A stretch of DNA of 61,398 nucleotides from Rhodanobacter sp. (GTDB lineage Bacteria; Pseudomonadota; Gammaproteobacteria; Xanthomonadales; Rhodanobacteraceae). This document shows positions 37,741-50,961 of this stretch, piece after piece (within the stretch, counting starts at the first letter, position 1; each line of letters opens with the position of its first letter). Position numbers and translations under genes: made by a program. The DNA lies in assembly GCA_030148505.1 (NCBI GenBank), contig JASBTI010000023.1, positions 1 to 61,398 on the forward strand, read 5' to 3'. A model generated the notes under the pieces. It saw nothing but the letters and a program-made list of their open reading frames with translations. It had not been told where the DNA came from and did no database searches.

Positions 37741-37762
37741 ACGCCCCGGAAGGCCGGGGCGT
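37741..37762 (-). terminator. Rho-independent terminator of acnA
   Basis: ACGCCCCGG and CCGGGGCGT are inverted repeats around AAGG. Read leftward from acnA the stem is followed by TCGTTTGT. It sits between the convergent lipoprotein and acnA genes. Confidence 0.72.
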
Positions 37763-37788
37763 CGTGTTCATCGTACTGCAGGCGAGGC

Positions 37789-40539
<2,751 letters not shown>

Positions 40540-40822
40540 GGGGAGTGCTCCTGGCTGATCCTGCGGCTGGGACGGCTGGGCCGCGCTGCTTCGGGTTGTG
40601 CAGCTGCGTTTGCCGTCCCGGCAAATTGAATGATTATTGCGCAAACGCCTGGCGTCCGCGAACGGCATGAAGGCCGCTTCGATCACCGTGCGATGCCGTG
40701 GTCGGTACCATCGGCTCAGGTCACTCGACGGCATCGCGGGTAAACTGCGCACACAGTGGCGTTCCATTTTCTGAATTACAGGATGAATCCAATGTCCTTC
40801 GTGTACAAACGCTTTTGATGCC

Positions 40823-41758
40823 ATGCAGCGTTCGATGATTTCGACGATGCTCTCGGCGGTTTCACTGCGCGACCTTGCGCTGGTGCAGGCGGTACATCGT
40901 CATGGCAGTTTCAACAGCGCGGCGCGAGCCATGCACATCAGTCCTTCGGGGCTGTCGCATCAGGTACAAAAAGTGGAGCAGGCGGTGGGGGCGCCGCTGT
41001 TCGAGCGAGGCGGCCGGCGCATCGTGGCAACTGCCGGTGGTCAGCATTTGCTACGCCATATCGATGCCGTCCTGGCAGCCGGTGAGCATCTGCAGCAGGT
41101 AGCGCGTGCAGGCGCGGTGGCATTCGGTGGCGAGCTTCGGCTCGGCTTGCCGGCTTCTCTTGGTCCCTATCTTCTGCCCCACCTGATCGCCCCTTTTCCA
41201 CAATTTTTTCCGGGGGCTCGTCTGGGTATTTCCGAAGGCAAGCCACGTGGTCTGCTGCGTCGCCTGCAGGAGGCCGAGCTCGATGCGGTGCTTGCACCGG
41301 TGGCGCCGATGGTCAGCGGAATAGCCTCCCAGCCGCTGTTCTTCGAACCATGGGAGCTGATGCTGCGAGACGATCATCCCTTGGCCCGCCGCCGCAGCAT
41401 CGCGCTGGACCAGCTGGACCCTGCCGAGGCAACCTTGATGGCCGAAAGCCATGCCGGTGGGCTCGAATGCGACGGTAGCGAGCATGGTCACGTCCAGGAT
41501 GTGAGCCTCGAAAGTCTCGCGGCACTGGTCGGTTTGCGCGGCGGCTATGCGCTGGTGCCAGCGCTGGCCCGCGAGCGCTTGGCGTCGATGCCGAATATCG
41601 TGCTGGCCAAGCTCAAGGGGGCGGAGCTCGGTCGGGAGATTGCCCTGTACTGGCGTGATGCTTCGCCCTGGCATGAGGACCTGCAGGGCTTTGCCGGCAT
41701 GCTGCGCAAGCTGGCGCGGCAACGCCCGGGTTTACGGGTGAGGGGGGGCAAGGGCTGA
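40823..41758 (+). CDS. LysR-family regulator divergent from acnA
   Basis: The protein has 311 residues. The winged helix ([20 protein letters not shown] and [20 protein letters not shown]) is followed by a substrate-binding fold with [19 protein letters not shown], in the OxyR-like subgroup. Whether it has redox cysteines is unclear; one Cys is seen in GGLECDG. ATG 40823 is the first ATG; 40847 is another. No close operator was found. The 283-base gap to acnA should hold the shared promoter region. Confidence 0.82.
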   Translation: MQRSMISTMLSAVSLRDLALVQAVHRHGSFNSAARAMHISPSGLSHQVQKVEQAVGAPLFERGGRRIVATAGGQHLLRHIDAVLAAGEHLQQVARAGAVAFGGELRLGLPASLGPYLLPHLIAPFPQFFPGARLGISEGKPRGLLRRLQEAELDAVLAPVAPMVSGIASQPLFFEPWELMLRDDHPLARRRSIALDQLDPAEATLMAESHAGGLECDGSEHGHVQDVSLESLAALVGLRGGYALVPALARERLASMPNIVLAKLKGAELGREIALYWRDASPWHEDLQGFAGMLRKLARQRPGLRVRGGKG

Positions 41759-41842
41759 GGGCGTTTTTCCACGCGATGGTGTCGTACGCCCGTGTCGGTG
41801 GCAGCTTTCGATGGGCTTGGGTGTCTGGTGGCGATTTCAAAA

Positions 41843-41872
41843 GCGAAAAGCCGCCTTGCGGCGGCCTTTCGC
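41843..41872. terminator. Bidirectional terminator between LysR gene and typA
   Basis: GCGAAAAGCCGCC and GGCGGCCTTTCGC pair with one mismatch around TTGC. It lies between the convergent LysR gene and typA, with short T-runs on both sides. Confidence 0.7.
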
Positions 41873-41893
41873 TCAATCACCTGAGTGGGCGAC

Positions 41894-43720
41894 TCAACCG
41901 CGCGAGGCACGCTTGCGATCGTTTTCGGTGAGGTGCTTTTTGCGCAACCGGATCTCCTTGGGAGTGATCTCGACCAGCTCATCATCTTCGATGAACTCCA
42001 GGGCCTGCTCCAGCGAAAACTTGATCGCTGGTGACAACTGGATGGCGTCGTCCTTGCCGGAGGCGCGCATGTTGGTCAGCGGCTTGCCCTTGATGACATT
42101 GACCGTGAGGTCGTTGTCCTTGGCGTGAATACCGACGAGTTGACCTTCATAGACATTGTCGCCTTCGGCGGCGAAGAGCTTGCCGCGTTCCTGCAGCGGT
42201 CCGAGGGAATAGGCCGGTGTCGTGCCGGCAGCGTTGGAGATCATCACGCCATTCTGGCGCTTGGCGATCGCGCCTTCCGCCTTCGGGCCGTAGTGGTCGA
42301 AGACATGGAACAGCAGGCCGCCGCCCTGAGTCAGGGTACGAAATTCGGTCTGGAAGCCGATCAGGCCGCGCGCCGGGATTTCATAGTCCAGCCGGACCCG
42401 GCCCTTGCCGTCCGGCTCCATGTTCTTCAGTTGCCCCTTGCGCATGCCGAGGCGCTCCATCACGCCACCCTGATGCTGCTCCTCGACGTCGATCACCAAC
42501 TGCTCGATCGGCTCCTGCTTCTGGCCGTCGATTTCCTTGATGATCACCTCCGGTCGCGACACGGCCAGCTCGTAGCCCTCGCGACGCATGGTTTCGATCA
42601 GCACGGACAGGTGCAACTCGCCACGGCCGGAGACGATGAACTTGTCCGGGTCCGAGCCTTCCTCGACCTTCAGCGCCACGTTGTGCAGGGTCTCTCGCTC
42701 GAGACGTTCGCGAATCTGGCGGCTGGTGATGAACTTGCCCCCGCTGTGGTCCTTGTTGCCGGCAAACGGCGAGTTATTGACCTGGAAGGTCATGCTGATC
42801 GTGGGTTCGTCGACGGTCAGCGCCGGCAGCGCTTCCGGTGTATCCAGAGCACAGACCGTGTCGGAGATGCTGAGGTCCTGGATGCCGGAGATGGCGACGA
42901 TGTCACCTGCCTCGGCTTCCTCGACCTCACGCCGCTCCAGGCCCATGAAACCGAGTACCTGCAGCACCTTGCCCTGGCGTTTCTTGCCGTGGCGGTCGAC
43001 GATGCTGACCGGCATGTTGGTGCGCACCTTGCCCCGCTGGATGCGGCCAATCCCGATCAGGCCCACGTAGCTGCTGTAGTCGAGCTGGCTGATACGCATC
43101 TGGAACGGGCCGACCGGGTCGACCTCAGGCGGCGACACGTGCTTCATGATCGCCTCGTACAGCGGGGTCATGTCGCCTTCGCGCGCGCTGTCTTCCAGGC
43201 TGGCGTAGCCATGCAGGGCCGACGCGTACACAATCGGGAAGTCCAGCTGCTCGTTGGTGCCGCCGAGACGGTCGAACAGGTCGAACACCTGGTCGATGAC
43301 CCAGTCCGGACGCGCGCCCGGGCGGTCTATCTTGTTGACCACCACGATTGGCTTGAAGCCCATGTCGAACGCCTTCTGCGTCACGAAGCGGGTCTGCGGC
43401 ATCGGGCCGTCCATCGCGTCGACCAGGATCAGCACCGAATCGACCATCGACAGCACGCGTTCCACTTCGCCACCGAAGTCCGCATGGCCGGGGGTGTCGA
43501 CGATATTGATCCGGTTACCGTTCCAGGTGATTGCGGTGTTCTTGGCCAGGATCGTGATGCCACGCTCCTTTTCCTGGTCGTTCGAATCCATCACACGCTC
43601 GGCCAGTACCGTGCGCTCGGCCAGCGTGCCCGACTGTTTCAGCAGACAGTCGACGAGGGTGGTCTTGCCATGATCGACGTGGGCGACGATGGCGATGTTG
43701 CGCAAATTTTCAATGGACAT
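41894..43720 (-). CDS. typA: Ribosome-binding GTPase TypA/BipA
   Basis: TypA is a translational GTPase of the EF-G type needed for growth at low temperature and stress. It has 608 residues. G1 is [11 protein letters not shown]2 lies in ERGITI, G3 is [16 protein letters not shown] and G4 is [10 protein letters not shown]. The BipA C-terminal domain is seen in [18 protein letters not shown] 43720 gives [20 protein letters not shown], the standard start; the earlier frame is rejected. Confidence 0.96.
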   Translation of the reverse strand: MSIENLRNIAIVAHVDHGKTTLVDCLLKQSGTLAERTVLAERVMDSNDQEKERGITILAKNTAITWNGNRINIVDTPGHADFGGEVERVLSMVDSVLILVDAMDGPMPQTRFVTQKAFDMGFKPIVVVNKIDRPGARPDWVIDQVFDLFDRLGGTNEQLDFPIVYASALHGYASLEDSAREGDMTPLYEAIMKHVSPPEVDPVGPFQMRISQLDYSSYVGLIGIGRIQRGKVRTNMPVSIVDRHGKKRQGKVLQVLGFMGLERREVEEAEAGDIVAISGIQDLSISDTVCALDTPEALPALTVDEPTISMTFQVNNSPFAGNKDHSGGKFITSRQIRERLERETLHNVALKVEEGSDPDKFIVSGRGELHLSVLIETMRREGYELAVSRPEVIIKEIDGQKQEPIEQLVIDVEEQHQGGVMERLGMRKGQLKNMEPDGKGRVRLDYEIPARGLIGFQTEFRTLTQGGGLLFHVFDHYGPKAEGAIAKRQNGVMISNAAGTTPAYSLGPLQERGKLFAAEGDNVYEGQLVGIHAKDNDLTVNVIKGKPLTNMRASGKDDAIQLSPAIKFSLEQALEFIEDDELVEITPKEIRLRKKHLTENDRKRASRG

Positions 43721-44223
43721 GGAAAGCACTCGGGTGGCGCTTGCAGCCACCACGTGGGTTATCAGAAGGATTAACCCATGGATTATACGTACTTGTGTGA
43801 CAACTTGCTGGCTTGCCAGGATGACGGTTGGCTTTGGTCATTCGAACGGTATGGCGGGAGAGTTCGGGGAACCCGCGCGTCAGAGCGCTCGATCTGAGCG
43901 GATTTCAGCCAGCAGGCCGATATGCCGTTGGCGTGCGTCATACTTCGGTCGATCGGAACTGCGTCGCCGACACGGCGGTGGCGAAGGCAACTGCCGTGTC
44001 GGTAAGGTGGGCATTCATCTGGGCAATGGACAGGGTTGCAGCATGCGGAATGTTTCATTCAATGAGGGTGTCAACGACCGCTCGCCAGGGCGGAATCCGA
44101 ATCTGCCACTTCTCGTTGTGTTCCGGGGTACGGATGATCGACGTCGCGGTAAGGCCTTGCTGAACGGGCGGGAGGCGGTTTGTCAGTCGGCCGACCCGAC
44201 CCGTCTTGAGGAAGGGCGTGCTC
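43721..44223. other. Gap between typA and the hydrolase gene
   Basis: No gene is supported in these 503 bases. A perfect TATAAT on the minus strand (43787-43782) is a candidate typA -10; the upstream -35 (near CAGCAA) is poor. The remainder has no clear structure. Confidence 0.4.
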
Positions 44224-45972
44224 ATGCGTGAGCTGGATCTTGGCGAAGTACGGGTTACCGAACACCGCGGTCATGACGACCTGCTCAGTGCAGGGTTGGG
44301 TCTGCATGGCCTGATCGGCGTGCCTACGCCGTTTGCCAATCCGCTCAAGCCCAGCGCGGAAGCCTTGCGCCGCCGGGCGATCCACACCAGCTGGAAAGGG
44401 GTTGCGGACCTGGGACCGCTGGGTGGATACGGCACGGTCTATGGTGGTGTGGTTGATGTACCCGGCCGCGAGTATCAGATGTTTGCGCGTATCCCGGGAT
44501 CAAGCGCGCCGCACCGCGTGCTGTTGCAGTTGCCGGATAATTTCGACCGCCAGAAACGTTGTCTGGTAGTGACGGCGTCCTCCGGGTCGCGCGGGATCTA
44601 CGGCGGGATTGCGTTGGCCGGAGCCTGGGGGCTGCCGCGGGGCTGCGCGGTGGCCTATACCGATAAAGGGGCAGGCTCCGGTTACTACGACTATGCTGAT
44701 GACAGCGGCGTGGCGTTGGACGGCCGTCGGGCCAGCCGCGGTGAAGCGGAGCTGGAATTCCAGCCCGCGCCGGCATCGGTCACGGCGGGTATCGCCATTA
44801 AGCAGCTGCATTCCGGTGACAACCCGGAGGCAGAGTGGGGCAGACACGTGATTCAGGCGGCGCAGTTCGGTCTGGCCATGCTCGATCGCGCCTATCCCGA
44901 GGAAGCGCCGTTCACAGCGGAAAACACGAAAATCATCGCTACCGGCCTTTCCAACGGTGGTGGCGCTGTTCTGCAGGCGGCGGGGCTGGACCGCCATGGA
45001 TTTTTTGCAGGCGTGGTATCGGTAGAGCCGAATGTTTACGTCACTGAGGGAGGCCGCGCGCTATACGACTATGCCACCGAGGCGGCAATTTGGTTGCCCT
45101 GTGCGTTGAGCGACGCACGGTTCGCTGGAGTCCCTTTTGCGCGAGGCCCGGACGGCCGGCCGCCGAACGCGTGGTTGCTGCGCTGCGCCCGATTGCGTGC
45201 GCAAGGCGTGTTGAATGGCGATACGCTGACTGAGCACGCCGCGCAAGCGCATCGCTATCTGCAACGTCGGGGTTGGAGCGATGAGGCCATGAGCACGGCA
45301 GCCAGCACGACGGCCTTCGATTTGTGGCGAGCGATTGCTGCAGGTTATGCCGCGTCCTATCTACGACGAAGTGCCACCGACATGCCGTGCGGATTCCACT
45401 ATGCGCCGAGCGGCGTGGGCGCCTTGCCGGGCGTACCCGATCCTCTCGCGCGGGCTTCGTGGTGGGCGGATGCGTCAGGTATCCCGCCGGGCAACGGTAT
45501 TGGTCTTTTTGGAGGCGTCAATGTGTCACCCGATCCGACGCTTGTAGGGGAAGAATGTCTGCGTGCGCTGTGGACAGGTGATAGCCCTGAGTCGCAGGTA
45601 CTGCACGCTTCGATAGCGGCTACTGCGGCGAAATTGCCTCGTCGCGACCTTCCACTATGGATCTTGCACGGAACGGGGGATGGCTTGCTGCCAACGGCTT
45701 TCACCTCCGAGCCCTACGTGGCGTGGTTGCGTGCGGAGGAAAGGCAGCCGATCTACTGGAAAGTACCGCACGCGCAGCATTTTGATGCGTTTCTGGCCTA
45801 TCCCGGATTTGGCGACAAGCATGTGCCGCTGCTGCCTTATGGCTATGCGGCGCTGGACCATCTGTGGGCCCACCTGTACGAGGGCGCGAGATGGCCGCTC
45901 GACCGGATAACGCCGGCAGCGAAGGCGCGTGGTCCCGGGGTGCTCAGTCGGCATGCCCTGGATTTGGCGTGA
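44224..45972 (+). CDS. 3-hydroxybutyrate oligomer hydrolase (3HBOH family)
   Basis: The protein has 582 residues. The sequence from DDLLSAGLGLHGLIG and RRRAIHTSWKGVADL to the nucleophile GLSNGGGAVLQAAG (Ser near residue 243) follows the family that hydrolyses 3-hydroxybutyrate oligomers to monomers. The predicted Asp and His are nearer the C-terminus (HAQHFDAF). No signal peptide is visible, so it may be intracellular, or its start may be upstream. ATG 44224 has AGGAAGG 8 bases upstream. No PHA synthase is in the window. Confidence 0.82.
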   Translation: MRELDLGEVRVTEHRGHDDLLSAGLGLHGLIGVPTPFANPLKPSAEALRRRAIHTSWKGVADLGPLGGYGTVYGGVVDVPGREYQMFARIPGSSAPHRVLLQLPDNFDRQKRCLVVTASSGSRGIYGGIALAGAWGLPRGCAVAYTDKGAGSGYYDYADDSGVALDGRRASRGEAELEFQPAPASVTAGIAIKQLHSGDNPEAEWGRHVIQAAQFGLAMLDRAYPEEAPFTAENTKIIATGLSNGGGAVLQAAGLDRHGFFAGVVSVEPNVYVTEGGRALYDYATEAAIWLPCALSDARFAGVPFARGPDGRPPNAWLLRCARLRAQGVLNGDTLTEHAAQAHRYLQRRGWSDEAMSTAASTTAFDLWRAIAAGYAASYLRRSATDMPCGFHYAPSGVGALPGVPDPLARASWWADASGIPPGNGIGLFGGVNVSPDPTLVGEECLRALWTGDSPESQVLHASIAATAAKLPRRDLPLWILHGTGDGLLPTAFTSEPYVAWLRAEERQPIYWKVPHAQHFDAFLAYPGFGDKHVPLLPYGYAALDHLWAHLYEGARWPLDRITPAAKARGPGVLSRHALDLA

Positions 45973-46010
45973 ATCCACCTCACCTCCGTCCCTGCCTACC
46001 GGCAACCCGG

Positions 46011-46049
46011 TCGCCACGGTAGCAGCTGATGCAAAAAACACCGTGGCGA
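46011..46049 (+). terminator. Hairpin after the 3HBOH gene
   Basis: TCGCCACGGT (46011-46020) and ACCGTGGCGA (46040-46049) are exact inverted repeats with a 19-base loop, 39 bases past the stop. No T-run follows. Confidence 0.4.
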
Positions 46050-46146
46050 GACCGCGGCGAGCATGGCCGCGGAGCGCTGCGCTATTATTTGTCGCTCTAC
46101 AACAGTACCTCGGCACGGTGCTGCTTTCGAAAACCAAGGATACGCA

Positions 46147-46656
46147 ATGACTCTCCATGTCACCTTCACCACCAACCGTGGCCCGATCCACCTGCGCCTG
46201 CACGAAGACAAGGCACCGGTTACGGTTGCCAACTTCGCCAACCTGGCCAGGCGCGGCTATTACGACGGCTTGTCGTTCCATCGCGTGATTGCCGATTTCA
46301 TGGTACAGGGCGGTTGCCCCGAGGGCAGCGGCCGTGGCGGTCCCGGGTACAAGTTCGAGGACGAGTTCAACCCATCTTTGCGTCATGATAAGCCGGGCGT
46401 GCTGTCGATGGCCAATGCCGGCCCCCGCACCAATGGCAGTCAGTTCTTCATCACCCACGGCCCGACGCCATGGCTGGATGGCAAACACAGCGTGTTCGGC
46501 GAAGTGGTCGACGCCGCTGACATGGACGTGGTCAACACCATTCAACAGGGCGACACGATCGAGAAGGTTACTGTCGAAGGTGACGTGGATGCCTTGCTGG
46601 CGGCGCAGTCCGATCACGTCAAGGCATGGAACGAGGTACTCGATCAGCGCGGCTGA
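46147..46656 (+). CDS. Peptidyl-prolyl cis-trans isomerase, cyclophilin type
   Basis: The protein has 169 residues and is cytoplasmic (no signal). Active-site motifs are [13 protein letters not shown] and [20 protein letters not shown], with the isomerase Arg and Phe residues intact. It resembles PpiB. Family proteins speed proline isomerisation in folding. ATG 46147 lacks a strong ribosome binding site but is in the correct place for the strand-1 start [14 protein letters not shown] terminator follows. Confidence 0.9.
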   Translation: MTLHVTFTTNRGPIHLRLHEDKAPVTVANFANLARRGYYDGLSFHRVIADFMVQGGCPEGSGRGGPGYKFEDEFNPSLRHDKPGVLSMANAGPRTNGSQFFITHGPTPWLDGKHSVFGEVVDAADMDVVNTIQQGDTIEKVTVEGDVDALLAAQSDHVKAWNEVLDQRG

Positions 46657-46679
46657 GTTCGATCCACGTACGTCCCCTG

Positions 46680-46708
46680 AAAGCCGCTGGTCCACTGCCG
46701 GCGGCTTT
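46680..46708 (+). terminator. Terminator of cyclophilin gene
   Basis: AAAGCCGC and GCGGCTTT pair across 13 bases, with T residues at the end of the right arm. It is 24 bases past the stop. Confidence 0.65.
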
Positions 46709-46867
46709 ATGTGCGGCCGCCGTTTTGCGCGGATCGAGAAGACAGATGGCGTGAAGGCTCGGCTGTCTTGCGCGGCGGAATGGATTTCTCCGGGCCGGCG
46801 ACCGCCTTGATCGCCGGACACCGGGGAGCATTTTCTTGCGACCAGGGGGATGCTGAGCGTACGGATG

Positions 46868-46887
46868 ACATGACATCGCTGTGTCAT
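46868..46887. promoter_or_regulatory. CATGACA-TCGCTG-TGTCATG dyad upstream of aspC
   Basis: A perfect 7-bp inverted repeat with a 6-base spacer, about 55 bases before the aspC ATG and just upstream of a TAAAAT -10-like hexamer near 46900. ATGACATGACA is also tandemly repeated. Candidate operator for an unknown regulator. Confidence 0.45.
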
Positions 46888-46941
46888 GCGGTGGCGTGAT
46901 AAAATTCCGGACTTTGCTCACGTCCTTCCCTCGAGAGCCCC

Positions 46942-48141
46942 ATGCCCCAGCTCGCCCAGCGTGTCGGTCGTGCCAAACCCAGCGCGATCATGGTGATTGC
47001 CGAAAAGGCGAAGCAGCTGAAGGCTGCCGGTCGCGACATCATCAATTTTTCGATTGGTGTCCCGAATTTCCTGCCCGGCGAGCATGTTTATGCTGCCGCC
47101 CGCGAGTCGCTGTCGCACGACTCCGGCCAGTACGGCAGCAACCGCGGCGCCGATGCCTTGCTGGATGCGTTCCTCACGCATATCGAGGCGCTGGGTTTCG
47201 GTGGCTATACGCGGTCGAACCTGTCGATCGGCATCGGTGCGAAGCAGGTGTTGTACAACCTGGCCGAGGCCCTGTTGAACGAGGGCGACGAAATCTGTTT
47301 TGCCGCCCCGTACTGGACCAGCTATCGCGACATCGCCGATATCGTCGGGGCGCGGGTCGAGGTGATGCCTTGCGGGCCGGAGCAGAGCTACAAGCTGACC
47401 CCGGGTCAGCTCGACGCCGCGTTGGCGAGTAAGCCGAAAGTGTTTCTGTTCAACAACCCGTCCAACCCCACCGGCATGGTGTATACGGGCAAGGAAATTG
47501 CTGCACTGGCCGAGGTGCTGGTCCGACATCCGGATACCTGGATCATCACCGACGACATCTACAATGCCATGGTGTTCGACGGCATCGGCTACCACAATTT
47601 CGTGTTCGCCCGACCGGAGCTGCGTGAGCGGCTGATTTTCGTCGACTCGCTGTCCAAGACTTACGGCATGCCGGGCTGGCGTGTCGGCCTGATCGCAGGC
47701 CCCGAGTCAGTGGCCAAGGCGCTGACCACACTCAATTCCAGCCACATCACCAGCCTGCCCGAGGTGATCACCGCCGCCGCGGTGGCCGCATTCGCGGGCC
47801 CGCAGGATGTGCCGCAAGCCAAGTGCGCGGAGTTTGCCGGCAAGCGCGACATCGTGGTGGCTGCGCTCAGTGCGATTCCTGGCGTGGTTTGCCCGCGGCC
47901 GCAGGGTGCGTTCTACGCTTTTCCGGATATTTCAATAGCGTTCGGCAAGAGCCACCACGGTGTGAGCATCAGCAATGATGTGGAATTTTGCGCCGCGCTG
48001 CTGGAGGCCACAGGCGTTGCCTGCGTGCCGGGTTCGGCGTTCGGCGAGCCGCGCGCCATGCGCATCTCCTATACCTGCCCGACAGTGCAACTTACGTCGG
48101 GCCTGCAACGTATCGAGCAGTTTTTCAGCGCATTGAGCTGA
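46942..48141 (+). CDS. aspC: Aspartate aminotransferase (class I)
   Basis: The protein has 399 residues of PLP fold type I. The PLP lysine is K239 in DSLSKTYGMPGWRVG, with NNPSNPTGMV and ITDDIYNAMVFDG. The overall pattern fits the bacterial aspartate/prephenate aminotransferase branch. It lies 48 bases before mdh, so aspartate and malate pools would be linked through oxaloacetate. The specificity for aspartate is from family similarity only. The upstream dyad may control it. Confidence 0.82.
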   Translation: MPQLAQRVGRAKPSAIMVIAEKAKQLKAAGRDIINFSIGVPNFLPGEHVYAAARESLSHDSGQYGSNRGADALLDAFLTHIEALGFGGYTRSNLSIGIGAKQVLYNLAEALLNEGDEICFAAPYWTSYRDIADIVGARVEVMPCGPEQSYKLTPGQLDAALASKPKVFLFNNPSNPTGMVYTGKEIAALAEVLVRHPDTWIITDDIYNAMVFDGIGYHNFVFARPELRERLIFVDSLSKTYGMPGWRVGLIAGPESVAKALTTLNSSHITSLPEVITAAAVAAFAGPQDVPQAKCAEFAGKRDIVVAALSAIPGVVCPRPQGAFYAFPDISIAFGKSHHGVSISNDVEFCAALLEATGVACVPGSAFGEPRAMRISYTCPTVQLTSGLQRIEQFFSALS

Positions 48142-48189
48142 CGACCACGTGCGTATTCTGTTGACCATTTCACCCAAGGAGCCAATCCC

Positions 48190-49173
48190 ATGAAAGCCCC
48201 CGTTCGAGTTGCTGTTACCGGCGCCGCTGGTCAGATCGGTTATGCCTTGCTGTTTCGTATCGCCGCTGGCGACATGCTGGGCCCGGATCAGCCGGTTATC
48301 CTGCATCTGCTGGAAATCACCCCGGCACTACCGGCGCTCCAAGGTGTGGTGATGGAGCTCAATGACTGCGCGTTTCCGACCCTCGCCGGTGTGGTTGCCA
48401 CGGATGACCTCAATGTCGCATTCAAGGATGTCGATTACGCGCTGCTGGTCGGCGCCCGCCCGCGCGGTCCGGGCATGGAGCGCAAGGATCTACTGGAAGC
48501 GAACGGTGCGATCTTTGGCCCGCAGGGCAAGGCGTTGAACGACCATGCCAAGCGCGACGTGCGCGTGCTGGTGGTGGGCAACCCGGCCAACACCAATGCC
48601 TTGATCGCGCAGCAGAATGCACCGGATTTGGACCCGAAATGCTTCACCGCAATGGTCCGTCTCGATCACAACCGTGCGCTGTCGCAGCTGGCCGAGAAAA
48701 CGGGTACCCACAATACCGACATCAAGAAGATGACCATCTGGGGCAATCACAGCTCCACCCAGTACCCAGACCTGCATCACACCACGGTCAATGGCGAGGC
48801 CGCGATGTCGCTGGTCGACCAGACCTGGTACGAAACCGACTTCATCCCGACCGTGCAGCAGCGCGGTGCAGCGATCATCAAGGCGCGCGGTGCTTCGTCG
48901 GCGGCGTCGGCAGCATCGGCCGCGATCGACCATATGCGCACCTGGGCGCTGGGCACGGCCGAGGGTGACTGGGTGTCGATGGGCATTCCCTCCGACGGTT
49001 CCTACGGCATCGCTCCGGGCGTGATCTATGGCTACCCGGTGACGGTAACGGGCGGCAAATACGAGATCGTGCAAGGTCTGGCGATCAACGATTTCTCGCG
49101 CGCCCGCATGGACGCCACCGAGAAGGAACTGCGCGAAGAGCGTGCCGGCGTCGAACACCTGTTCGCCAAATAG
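48190..49173 (+). CDS. mdh: Malate dehydrogenase
   Basis: Mdh oxidises malate to oxaloacetate with NAD in the TCA cycle. It has 327 residues, the length of the cytosolic-type family common in beta- and gammaproteobacteria. The Rossmann loop is [15 protein letters not shown], the substrate arginine lies in [15 protein letters not shown], and the catalytic His is H187 in [15 protein letters not shown] 48190 has AAGGAG 8 bases upstream. A strong terminator follows. Confidence 0.96.
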   Translation: MKAPVRVAVTGAAGQIGYALLFRIAAGDMLGPDQPVILHLLEITPALPALQGVVMELNDCAFPTLAGVVATDDLNVAFKDVDYALLVGARPRGPGMERKDLLEANGAIFGPQGKALNDHAKRDVRVLVVGNPANTNALIAQQNAPDLDPKCFTAMVRLDHNRALSQLAEKTGTHNTDIKKMTIWGNHSSTQYPDLHHTTVNGEAAMSLVDQTWYETDFIPTVQQRGAAIIKARGASSAASAASAAIDHMRTWALGTAEGDWVSMGIPSDGSYGIAPGVIYGYPVTVTGGKYEIVQGLAINDFSRARMDATEKELREERAGVEHLFAK

Positions 49174-49209
49174 CTACGGCGGCCTCGGCCGCGTCTGTGG
49201 TCGGGTCAA

Positions 49210-49235
49210 CAAAAGGCGGCTGCAGCCGCCTTTTG
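49210..49235 (+). terminator. Rho-independent terminator of mdh
   Basis: CAAAAGGCGGC and GCCGCCTTTTG are exact repeats around TGCA, followed by TTTGT. A classical terminator, also usable from the other strand. Confidence 0.85.
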
Positions 49236-49267
49236 TTTGTCTGTGACCGGCGCGGACCGATGCGAGG

Positions 49268-50260
49268 TCAGGGATTGCCGGGCTCGGCTGCTTCGCCGCC
49301 GCCAAGGCGAGCATGACGACGTGCATAGCGTTGCGCGATCACCGGTCCGATCAGGATCTGCAATTGGTTGTAGCACATGATCGGCAATACGATCAGGCCC
49401 AACGCGGGATTGCCCGCGAACAGCACCTTGGCCATCGGTAATCCGGAGGCGAGGCTTTTCTTTGAGCCGCAGAATACCGCGGCGATTTCATTGTCGCGAC
49501 TGAACCCGAGGCGTCGACTGAGCCATGCGGTCACGCTGAATGCCAGCCCCAGCACCGCGGCGCAAAAAAGCACGGTGGCAACAATCATCCAGCTCGGGAT
49601 CTCATGCCAGATGCCATTGCGCATGGCATGGGCAAAGGCAAGGTAGACGATCAGCAGGATTACGCCCTGATCCACCCGCGGCTTGATCGTCGGGTGGTTG
49701 TCGAGGATCGCTCGCAACAGGGGACGGCTGAGCTGCCCCGCGACGAACGGCAACAGCAGCTCCCACAGCATGTGGATGAGCGCCTGGGCGATGGGAAAAC
49801 TGTGCCGGTGACCCACCAGCACGGTCAGCAACAGAGGTGTCAGCATCAGGCCGAACACGCTCGACAGCGCCGCGCTGCAGATCGCCGCGGGGACATTGCC
49901 GCGGGCCATCGCGGTGAAGGCAATCGAGGAAGACACTGCCGATGGCAACACCGCCAGATACAAGATGCCGAGCACCAGTGCGTCGGGCACGTTGGGCAGC
50001 GGCAAGTGGGTCAATGGCACCAGCAGCAAGGGAAAACCAAGAAAGGTAATGCTGAGCACGAAAAGGTGCAGCCGCCATTGCCCGATGCCGGCGAGTATCG
50101 CATCGCGTGCAAGGCTGGCGCCATGCACAAAGAACAGCAAGGCGACCGCGGCGGTGGCCAGCGGTGACAGCGTATGCAAGAGGTTCGCAGAGGGCGGTGC
50201 GAGGCTGGCAAGGGCGAGAACACTCAACATGGCCAGCGAGAAGTTATCGGGGCGGCGCAT
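49268..50260 (-). CDS. Bile acid:sodium symporter-like protein (SBF-like, YfeH type)
   Basis: The protein has 330 residues and about ten helices. Segments such as LGILYLAVLPSAVSSSIAFT and VFCGSKKSLASGLPMAKVLF are typical of the YfeH/SBF-like family, which has a conserved SSIAFT region. Substrate unknown. ATG 50260 gives MRRPDNFSLAML, in a frame that overlaps the end of the GntR gene by 17 bases; a later start would also be possible. It is downstream of a FadR-type GntR gene. Confidence 0.8.
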   Translation of the reverse strand: MRRPDNFSLAMLSVLALASLAPPSANLLHTLSPLATAAVALLFFVHGASLARDAILAGIGQWRLHLFVLSITFLGFPLLLVPLTHLPLPNVPDALVLGILYLAVLPSAVSSSIAFTAMARGNVPAAICSAALSSVFGLMLTPLLLTVLVGHRHSFPIAQALIHMLWELLLPFVAGQLSRPLLRAILDNHPTIKPRVDQGVILLIVYLAFAHAMRNGIWHEIPSWMIVATVLFCAAVLGLAFSVTAWLSRRLGFSRDNEIAAVFCGSKKSLASGLPMAKVLFAGNPALGLIVLPIMCYNQLQILIGPVIAQRYARRHARLGGGEAAEPGNP

Positions 50261-50957
50261 GATTACTTCCTTGCGTACGTGCCGCTGCGAGGGCCGGTGC
50301 AAGCATGGCGTGTACGGCCTGGGCCGCCGCATCACCGTCTTGATTGCGAATCGCCTCAAACAGCAGGCGGTGTTGCTGCAGCGTCGGTGTCGGCAAGGCG
50401 CCGTCGCGCTGGGTATGTACGATCGTTCTATCCCACTGGTCGCTGAAGAATCGGTACATCGCCAACAGCGCCTGATTGTGACTGGCCCGCATCACCGCCA
50501 GATGAAATTCCGCATCGCGCTCAACGAAGGCGGGCAAGGTAGTTTCGATCTCTGGCGGATGCCAGTCGCCGCGGGCCTCCAGCTGCGCCTGGATTCGCTT
50601 CAGATCGGTAGCGTCCCGTCGCGTCGCGGCCAAGCGGGCGCCTTCGATTTCGAGCATCTGGCGAACTTCCAGCCATTCGGCCAAGGTGGCGTAGTCCATC
50701 TGCTGCAAAAGCTGAACCGGATCGCGACGGGTGACGACATAGGTCCCCGCGCCTTGTCGGGTTTCCAGCATGCCGCCGTGAACCAGCGCCCGCACTGCCT
50801 CGCGTACGGTATTGCGGCCGACACCGAGTTGCGCGACCAGTTGCTCCTCGGTGGGAATGCGTTCGCCGATGGGCCAGTCGCCACAGGCGATGGACTGGCG
50901 CAGTTGCGCCAGCACCTGATCGGCGAGCGAGGTTCGGGGAGTGGGAGTTAGCGGCAT
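50244..50957 (-). CDS. GntR-family regulator, FadR/FCD subfamily
   Basis: The protein has 237 residues. The wHTH reads SLADQVLAQLRQSIACGDW, RIPTEEQLVAQLGVGRNTVR and AGTYVVTRRDP; the all-helical FCD domain (EVRQMLEIEGARLAA, EFHLAVMRASHN) follows. Such proteins bind small carboxylates or acyl-CoAs. The start is ATG 50957. It diverges from prpE, with its own dyad at 50962-50986, so it may control propionate activation; this is by position. Confidence 0.85.
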   Translation of the reverse strand: MPLTPTPRTSLADQVLAQLRQSIACGDWPIGERIPTEEQLVAQLGVGRNTVREAVRALVHGGMLETRQGAGTYVVTRRDPVQLLQQMDYATLAEWLEVRQMLEIEGARLAATRRDATDLKRIQAQLEARGDWHPPEIETTLPAFVERDAEFHLAVMRASHNQALLAMYRFFSDQWDRTIVHTQRDGALPTPTLQQHRLLFEAIRNQDGDAAAQAVHAMLAPALAAARTQGSNHAPPR

Positions 50958-50961
50958 CGTC

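Noticed and set aside
42125..43774. 549-codon rightward open frame antisense to typA
   Set aside because: It mirrors the typA coding sequence; composition is His/Asp/Val-rich as expected of an antisense frame, with no motifs.
45655..46887. 410-codon leftward open frame opposite the hydrolase and cyclophilin genes
   Set aside because: Covers two real genes on the other strand and has no family features.
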